Made by a program: the position numbers and the translations under genes. 10,582 nt of DNA from an uncultured Saprospiraceae bacterium (lineage in GTDB: Bacteria; Bacteroidota; Bacteroidia; Chitinophagales; Saprospiraceae). Location: positions 1 through 10,582 of the forward strand of contig CALGLY010000218.1 in assembly GCA_937959095.1 (NCBI GenBank). Reading direction: 5' to 3'. The first letter of the stretch is position 1. Every line of letters starts with the position of its first letter. Shown one piece after another: positions 6,221 to 10,582 of the stretch. The notes beneath the pieces are model-generated. The model saw only the letters and a program-made list of their open reading frames with translations, was not told the DNA's origin and made no database searches.

Positions 6221-7012
6221 CTAAGCCAAGACCTTGATTTCATCGCCTAGACGGATTGTATTATCGTTGCTTTCGACTAGTTTCCAGTAGCTTCCAAAAC
6301 AAACATTCTTCCCGATAGCGCGATAAGTAGCTAAAGTGCGAAGTGGTTCTTTCCCCATTTCTGCGGTGTTTGGATCAATCGTAGTCACTTTGCACCGACC
6401 GCATAGTTTTACATATTCAAAGGTGCTATTACCTATTTGGATGCATCTCCATTCATCTTCTGCGTGTGGAAGTCCACCTTCAAAGATGACATTTGCCCGA
6501 AAACGATTGATAGTTATCGGACTTGTGAGTTTTTCATTCAAGTGCTGCATCGACTCTGTTCCGAGGAATAAATATTGGCTGCTATCCGAAAAATTAACTT
6601 TTGTGTCAGGATGGTTTTTTACAAAACGAGGCTGTACTTTCGATGCGCGTATCAACGTCACTTCTTTATTGAGTTGTTCCGAAAACCATTGATTGACACG
6701 ATTCGGTTCTTTCAATCCATGTACTTCCGTCCCAAAAACAGCCGTTTGGAGTTTTTCGCTTCCTTCTAAATCATACGCTATTTCTAGTTCTGATTCTTGG
6801 TGTTTTACCACAATACCATTTTCCGAAAATCGCAAATTAAATAAAGTAAGTCTCGGAATATTTCGCTGCGTAATAAACCTACCATCTTTATCCACAAGCA
6901 TCCAATAGCGGTCGTAGACGATACCTGTTTCGCTTAGTTGTGCGGTGTTTAAAGCAATGTTTCCTAGCGATTTTATAGGATATACATGAAGTTCAGAAAT
7001 AGGAAATGTCAT
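6221..7012 (-). CDS. MOSC-domain molybdenum-cofactor protein, mARC/YcbX-like
   Basis: The 263-residue protein has an N-terminal MOSC beta-barrel domain (about 3-120; YPIKSL at 11-16, YDRYWMLVDKDGRFITQR at 33-50) and a C-terminal MOSC domain (about 130-262). The second domain shows NRFRANVIFEGG (169-180), LCGRCKVTTIDPNT (203-216) and KEPLRTLATYR (221-231), which match the mitochondrial amidoxime-reducing component and bacterial YcbX. The molybdenum-ligating cysteine should be C204 or C207; by the family pattern I favour C207. These enzymes reduce N-hydroxylated compounds. YcbX has a C-terminal [2Fe-2S] domain that is absent here, so a separate electron donor would be needed. It lies eight bases downstream of the lipoprotein gene and is probably in the same transcript. 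Its physiological substrate is unknown. Confidence 0.88.
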   Translation of the reverse strand: MTFPISELHVYPIKSLGNIALNTAQLSETGIVYDRYWMLVDKDGRFITQRNIPRLTLFNLRFSENGIVVKHQESELEIAYDLEGSEKLQTAVFGTEVHGLKEPNRVNQWFSEQLNKEVTLIRASKVQPRFVKNHPDTKVNFSDSSQYLFLGTESMQHLNEKLTSPITINRFRANVIFEGGLPHAEDEWRCIQIGNSTFEYVKLCGRCKVTTIDPNTAEMGKEPLRTLATYRAIGKNVCFGSYWKLVESNDNTIRLGDEIKVLA

Positions 7013-7020
7013 AATTTAAA

Positions 7021-7515
7021 TTAGTCTGTTTTGTCTGTAGATTTCTCAATAGAACTCGCGTGGTCTTTTATGATATACCATTCATCAGCCATTTTTTTCA
7101 AATCATAACTCACTATCATTCGATTAAAGTAGGGTTTTCCATCGCGTTCAGGCTCTCGATAGACAATTTCTGTGATTGCCATCCCGACTTTATCGCCTAT
7201 TTCCGTATTCAGAATCTTCGTTTCAAAACTCCAAGTCGTATCCTGAAACCATGCTCTGTGATAATCGACAAATTCTTTGGCGGTGTGCATAATTTCCGAG
7301 CTAGGCAGAATAAGCTGCATCTTTCCATCGGGTGAAAGGGTGCTTTCTAATGTAGCTAAATCCTTATTAGAAACGGCATCTAAGTGTTGCTGCATCTTGC
7401 TTACGAAAGCTTTTTCGTTCGCGGCTTCATCCGCACCTTCGGTTACTTCTGGTTTTGGTGGCGTGCTGCAAGCAGCTAATAGAATAACGATAGATAAGCT
7501 GAATAGTGTTTTCAT
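7021..7515 (-). CDS. Lipoprotein with NTF2-like (SnoaL/DUF4440-type) domain
   Basis: The 164-residue protein has a lipoprotein signal: hydrophobic residues 4-13, then the lipobox LAAC with C16 as the lipid-bearing residue. After a short acidic linker, residues 35-155 show the pattern of a cone-shaped NTF2-like fold: a helix (VSKMQQHLDAVSNKDLATLE), the PDGKMQLILPS strand, a helix (AKEFVDYHRAWFQD), and strands WSFETKILNTEIG, VGMAITEIVYRE, NRMIVSYDLKK and WYIIKDHAS. Domains of this fold bind small molecules or act as simple catalysts; no catalytic residue can be assigned. It sits 44 bases after the phosphoribosyltransferase and eight bases before the MOSC gene in one direction, so an operon is likely although the three products work in different compartments. 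Confidence 0.82.
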   Translation of the reverse strand: MKTLFSLSIVILLAACSTPPKPEVTEGADEAANEKAFVSKMQQHLDAVSNKDLATLESTLSPDGKMQLILPSSEIMHTAKEFVDYHRAWFQDTTWSFETKILNTEIGDKVGMAITEIVYREPERDGKPYFNRMIVSYDLKKMADEWYIIKDHASSIEKSTDKTD

Positions 7516-7559
7516 ACGTCGTAGTGATTTTTTTCTTAAAAAAGCAATATAGAAACAGG

Positions 7560-8054
7560 CTAATTTAAAAACGCGCCAAACTCTGCAACCTCTAAAATCT
7601 CTACATCTATATTTTGCTTAAAAGTAGTAGCCAAAGAAAGTCCCACATAATTTACTTGTATCGGGAACGCTTTATGCTTCCGATCTACGAGAACTGCAAT
7701 CTCAATTTTTTCCAGCAAAGTGTGCATTAAAGGCTGCATCGAATAGAAAAGCGTACGTCCTGTATTTGCAACATCATCCACTAGAATAACGTGCTTACCT
7801 TCCAATTCTTCCACAGGAATTTCTAAATGAACTGGGATATCCAAAGGCGCAGCGGGATTAATGACTAAACGACTCACAGTAATATCAATAGGTGCGATTT
7901 TGAGCAATTCTTGCAGCAATAAGTTCGCTACTTCCATTCCTCTATCATTAATTCCTATCAATATAAGTGACTCAATATCAAAGTTATGTTCATAAATTTC
8001 GTAGGCTAAGCGCGTGATTTTTTGCTTTATTTGCCGATGTGTTAGTATTTTCAT
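7560..8054 (-). CDS. PyrR-like phosphoribosyltransferase
   Basis: The 164-residue cytoplasmic type I phosphoribosyltransferase has the PRPP-binding motif VILVDDVANTGRTL (89-102), with the paired aspartates D93 and D94. The N-terminal GINDRGMEVANLL (34-46) corresponds to the PyrR segment GIxTRGxxLA, and VDRKHKAFPIQVNYVGLSL (123-141) corresponds to the PyrR DRGHRELPIRxxYVG segment. It is therefore closest to PyrR, the pyrimidine regulator and uracil phosphoribosyltransferase, but diverges at several places. No pyr genes are adjacent. It may be a nucleobase-salvage enzyme rather than an RNA-binding regulator. The leader immediately upstream contains a long hairpin followed by a T-run in this gene's direction (8188-8085). 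It probably heads the operon with the lipoprotein and MOSC genes. Confidence 0.83.
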   Translation of the reverse strand: MKILTHRQIKQKITRLAYEIYEHNFDIESLILIGINDRGMEVANLLLQELLKIAPIDITVSRLVINPAAPLDIPVHLEIPVEELEGKHVILVDDVANTGRTLFYSMQPLMHTLLEKIEIAVLVDRKHKAFPIQVNYVGLSLATTFKQNIDVEILEVAEFGAFLN

Positions 8055-8084
8055 TTATGCGAATGTTATGCTCAAAGAACCCCT

Positions 8085-8188
8085 AAAAAAATAGATTTAG
8101 CCTTTCGACAAGCTATTTAAGCAGCAAGTGGTTCATTTCAAACGGATGCTTAAATAGCTTGGCTTTGGAAAGGCTAAATCTGTTTTTT
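8085..8188 (-). terminator. Long two-part hairpin with flanking A/T runs in the phosphoribosyltransferase leader
   Basis: Outer arms AGATTTAGCCTTTC (8093-8106) and GAAAGGCTAAATCT (8168-8181) pair over 14 bases. Inner arms at 8109-8123 and 8147-8161 pair exactly over 15 bases (AAGCTATTTAAGCA with its inverse, plus one C-G pair). A small internal loop and a 23-base apical loop remain. Outside, A7 at 8085-8091 faces T6 at 8183-8188. On the minus strand the stem is followed by seven Ts and then, 30 bases later, the start codon at 8054. It has the form of a bidirectional terminator, yet it lies upstream of two divergent genes. It could be an attenuator or an inserted repeat. Confidence 0.6.
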
Positions 8189-8273
8189 CAACTACAAGTT
8201 ATATAAATTCGGTCTAAATTAGTTCTTCTGTTCAAGAATCATTTGTTTGTAACCCAATATTTACGTTATTTAG

Positions 8274-8293
8274 GCGAAATTTCGCTACTTTTA
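8274..8293 (+). promoter_or_regulatory. Perfect 12-base palindrome next to a -7-like element before the iron-sulfur gene
   Basis: GCGAAATTTCGC at 8274-8285 is a perfect palindrome, directly followed by TACTTTTA (8286-8293), which differs from the Bacteroidota -7 consensus TAnnTTTG only at the last base. No TTTG lies at the proper -33 distance, so the promoter call is weak; the palindrome is a candidate repressor site. Confidence 0.35.
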
Positions 8294-8399
8294 GATGTAA
8301 GTAATAGCAAAAAAGTAAATCAACGATTCTGTCAGATAGTTTTAATGCTTTTAATTACCTACTAATTCATCGCATCTATATAGTTTCAAATATAGCAGA

Positions 8400-9773
8400 A
8401 TGATACAGTCTATACTTTTTATCATCGTCGCCCTTGCAGCCTTAGGCTATGCAGGTTTTCAGTTTTCAAAAATTCGGCGCAATATTTTACTCGGCAAAGA
8501 TGAAGCCGTAGAACGAGATACTGGAAAAGCATGGCAAAACGTGTTTCTAGTCGCATTTGGGCAGAAAAAGATGTTCAAACGTTGGATTCCAGCTGTTTTG
8601 CACTTCTTTATTTATTTCGCCTTTCTGGTGACTCAAGTAGAGCTAATCGAAATATTTATTGATGGCATCTTTGGCGTACATCGCTTTTTCGCGCCCTATT
8701 TAGGTGGACTTTATACCTTTATTATCAGCTTCATTGAGATACTATCGGTACTAGCATTCATTGCTACGGTCACCTTCCTTGTTCGCAGAAATTTATTAAA
8801 AGTCCCTCGTTTCCATAAAATAGAAATGAAAGGCTGGCCAACCTTAGATGGTAATCTAATTCTGTTTTTTGAATTGCTGCTACTAACGGGTATTTTCTCT
8901 ATGAATGGTGCGGATACCGTGCTTCAAGGCATAGATCCAGAGCATTACCCAAGCACAGGCAATTTGGCGGTAAGTAGCTGGCTTGGCCCTGCCCTTTTCG
9001 GCGGACTTAGCGAAGGTGCGCTCATAGCTGTCGAGCGATTCGGCTGGTGGCTACACATTATCATGGTATTCATTTTCTTGAATTATCTTCCAAAGTCGAA
9101 ACACTTACACATTCTATTGGCATTTCCAAACACCTTCTATGCGAATCAGCAGCCAAAAGCAGAAGTGGAAAATATGTCCGAAATCATGGATGAGGTAAAA
9201 GGCATGATGGGCTTAATAGAAGTGGATGAAAGTGCCGCGATGGAAGCAGAATTACCTGATTTTGGTGCAAATGACATCTTTACGCTTAGCTGGCAAAATA
9301 TCCTTGCTGCTTACACCTGTACCGAATGTGAGCGTTGTACCTCTGTTTGTCCTGCGAATACAACAGAAAAGAAACTTTCTCCACGTAAAATAATGATGGA
9401 CATCCGCGACCGTGCCGAAGAAGTTGGCAATAACCTAGATAGCGGCAATCCTGAATTCATACGCGAAGATGCGCGTGGCGAAGGCGTGAGCTTGACGAAA
9501 GAAAACTACGCTGACGGCAAATCGCTCTTCGACTATATTGACAAAGAAGAAATTCATGCTTGTACCACTTGCATGGCATGTGTAGAAGCTTGTCCAGTAC
9601 TCATCAGTCCGCTTGATCCTATCGTGAAACTACGTCGCTACGAAGTATTGACCGAATCAGCAGGTCCATCGGATTGGCTACCCATGTTCAATAGTATTGA
9701 GAATGGCGCATCGGCTTGGCAAATACCTGATGATCGCGATAAGTGGGCGAAAGAAGCTGTATCTGGTGAATAA
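8400..9773 (+). CDS. Membrane iron-sulfur protein with NarI-like membrane part and two [4Fe-4S] motifs (HdrC/HdrD-like)
   Basis: The 457-residue inner-membrane protein should move electrons between a soluble partner and the quinone pool. Five hydrophobic segments (near 3-20, 64-86, 103-127, 150-168 and 213-230) form a membrane part like that of nitrate reductase gamma subunits. Histidines H68, H219, H235 and H237 are possible heme ligands, which is inferred. The cytoplasmic part holds two ferredoxin-type motifs: C307, C310, C313, C317-P (CTECERCTSVCP) and C388, C391, C394, C398-P (CTTCMACVEACP). About 70 residues between them and a helical linker (255-285) complete the layout. The next gene encodes the matching CCG-domain protein. 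Together they have the domain order of ETF:menaquinone oxidoreductase and HdrD-like single-chain proteins, here split in two. Confidence 0.87.
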   Translation: MIQSILFIIVALAALGYAGFQFSKIRRNILLGKDEAVERDTGKAWQNVFLVAFGQKKMFKRWIPAVLHFFIYFAFLVTQVELIEIFIDGIFGVHRFFAPYLGGLYTFIISFIEILSVLAFIATVTFLVRRNLLKVPRFHKIEMKGWPTLDGNLILFFELLLLTGIFSMNGADTVLQGIDPEHYPSTGNLAVSSWLGPALFGGLSEGALIAVERFGWWLHIIMVFIFLNYLPKSKHLHILLAFPNTFYANQQPKAEVENMSEIMDEVKGMMGLIEVDESAAMEAELPDFGANDIFTLSWQNILAAYTCTECERCTSVCPANTTEKKLSPRKIMMDIRDRAEEVGNNLDSGNPEFIREDARGEGVSLTKENYADGKSLFDYIDKEEIHACTTCMACVEACPVLISPLDPIVKLRRYEVLTESAGPSDWLPMFNSIENGASAWQIPDDRDKWAKEAVSGE

Positions 9774-9811
9774 TTGAAAATTGAAAATTATAGAGTTGTA
9801 AGGAGTGATTT

Positions 9812-9843
9812 GTCTCAAATCTCACATCTTACATCTCATATCT
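9812..9843 (+). repeat. TCTCAAATCTCACATCT-type repeat just before the CCG-domain gene
   Basis: Four units in a row, TCTCAAATCT, CACATCT, TACATCT and CATATCT, end eight bases before the ATG at 9852. This is the same family as at 182-292 and 2681-2713, again in the same orientation as the gene that follows. Just before it, at about 9774-9792, TTGAAAA occurs twice in tandem. Confidence 0.75.
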
Positions 9844-9851
9844 ATATAAGT

Positions 9852-10582
9852 ATGAAAATACCAACTATGGCGGAATTCGCCGCCGAAGGAAGACGACCAG
9901 AAATATTGTTTTGGGTAGGATGTGCCGGAAGCTACGATGCGCGCGCACAGAAAATCATGGTCGCATTTGCGAAGATATTAAACGAAGTAGGCATCGAATT
10001 TGCGATTCTCGGCAATGAAGAAGGTTGCACGGGCGACCCAGCACGTCGTGCAGGAAACGAATTTGTATTCCAGATGTCTGCCCTACAAAATATAGAAGTT
10101 CTAAATGGCTACGAAATTCAAAAAATCGTGGCAGCTTGTCCCCATTGTTTCAATGCCTTGAAGAATGAATATCCAGCTTTAGGCGGCAATTACGATGTGA
10201 TGCACCACACCCAACTCTTACAGCAACTCATCAATGAGGGACGCTTGAAGATGAAAGAAGGTGGCGCATTTGAAGGCAAAAAAATTACCTATCACGACTC
10301 CTGTTATTTGGGACGTGGCAATGATGTCTATGAAGCTCCTCGTGCGGTATTGGAAGCCTTGGATAATGATTTAGTAGAACTAAAGCGTAACAAAACCAAG
10401 GGCTTATGCTGCGGTGCTGGTGGCGCGCAAATGTTCAAAGAAGAAGAAAACGGTTCGCACCGAATCAATGTAGAGCGAGTACGTGATGTAGTAGATTCAG
10501 GCGCAACTATTTTAGCAGCTAATTGCCCGTTCTGCACCATCATGCTCAATGATGGATTGAAAGCAGAAGGCAAAGAAGAAGA
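9852..10582 (+). CDS. CCG-domain iron-sulfur protein, HdrB/HdrD C-terminal type (runs off right edge)
   Basis: The frame is open from ATG 9852 to the end of the window, giving 243 residues without a stop; only the last part seems missing. It has two cysteine-rich CCG-type regions. The first includes VGCAGSYDAR (22-31), EEGCTGDPARRAG (56-68) and ACPHCFNAL (95-103). The second includes YHDSCYLGRGNDVYEAPR (148-165), GLCCGAGGAQMF (185-196) and ANCPFCTIML (223-232). Such domains bind a special [4Fe-4S] cluster in heterodisulfide reductase HdrB and occur in glycolate and lactate oxidase subunits and in the C-terminal part of ETF:menaquinone oxidoreductase. The gene follows the membrane iron-sulfur gene by 78 bases in the same direction and is most likely its partner subunit. 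It has no signal peptide, so it acts on the cytoplasmic face. Confidence 0.9.
   Translation, partial: MKIPTMAEFAAEGRRPEILFWVGCAGSYDARAQKIMVAFAKILNEVGIEFAILGNEEGCTGDPARRAGNEFVFQMSALQNIEVLNGYEIQKIVAACPHCFNALKNEYPALGGNYDVMHHTQLLQQLINEGRLKMKEGGAFEGKKITYHDSCYLGRGNDVYEAPRAVLEALDNDLVELKRNKTKGLCCGAGGAQMFKEEENGSHRINVERVRDVVDSGATILAANCPFCTIMLNDGLKAEGKEE

Noticed and set aside
8085..8188. Miniature transposon with terminal inverted repeats
   Set aside because: The arms could be terminal repeats, but no target-site duplication is evident and no second copy is in the window; kept only as a possibility within the hairpin finding.
10328..10573. Open frame on the minus strand at the right edge
   Set aside because: It is antisense to the CCG-domain gene, whose cysteine motifs are intact on the plus strand.

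Overview
The window looks like a chromosomal stretch from a member of the Bacteroidota, possibly from or near the Saprospiria. The main reasons are the moderately AT-rich DNA, the lack of clear Shine-Dalgarno sites, and one promoter that fits the Bacteroidota pattern (TTTG, 19-base spacer, TAnnTTTG-like). The small beta-barrel gene, the saproxanthin/myxol-type carotenoid genes and several intergenic repeats of a kind common in this phylum agree with this. The placement is inferred from protein and repeat style, not from a marker gene.

Layout. On the left, reading leftward, is a two-gene molybdenum hydroxylase unit. Its [2Fe-2S] subunit (746-291) is complete; its Tat-exported molybdopterin subunit (from 167) runs off the left edge. 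A roughly 575-base divergent gap with a promoter, paired direct repeats and a repeat-like intergenic block leads to a solitary hutI (1323-2558, histidine breakdown). Next come a small outer-membrane beta-barrel gene (2737-3357) and an exported SH3/NlpC-P60 peptidoglycan hydrolase (3478-4878). A carotenoid pair follows: a CruF-type hydratase (4970-5611) and a CrtZ-type hydroxylase (5717-6211). Facing them from the right is a leftward three-gene cluster: a PyrR-like phosphoribosyltransferase (8054-7560), an NTF2-like lipoprotein (7515-7021) and an mARC/YcbX-like MOSC protein (7012-6221). On the right is a rightward iron-sulfur pair: a membrane protein with two [4Fe-4S] motifs (8400-9773) and a CCG-domain partner (9852 to beyond the right edge).

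How the genes relate. Most are ordinary metabolic or envelope genes with no obvious shared system. Two modules are coherent. The carotenoid pair would add tertiary-hydroxyl and ring-hydroxyl groups to a monocyclic carotenoid. The right-hand iron-sulfur pair together has the domain order of a one-piece membrane iron-sulfur oxidoreductase of the HdrD / ETF:menaquinone oxidoreductase type, which would pass electrons to quinone. Two genes or units depend on molybdenum cofactor: the hydroxylase and the MOSC protein.

The unusual content is mostly between the genes. A TCTCAAATCT/TCTCACATCT repeat family lies just before three start codons in the same orientation. A 24-base near-perfect inverted repeat precedes the NlpC/P60 gene and has created a false upstream start. 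A hairpin of about 100 bases followed by a T-run lies directly before the phosphoribosyltransferase start. No phage, transposase, CRISPR array, rRNA or tRNA was seen.
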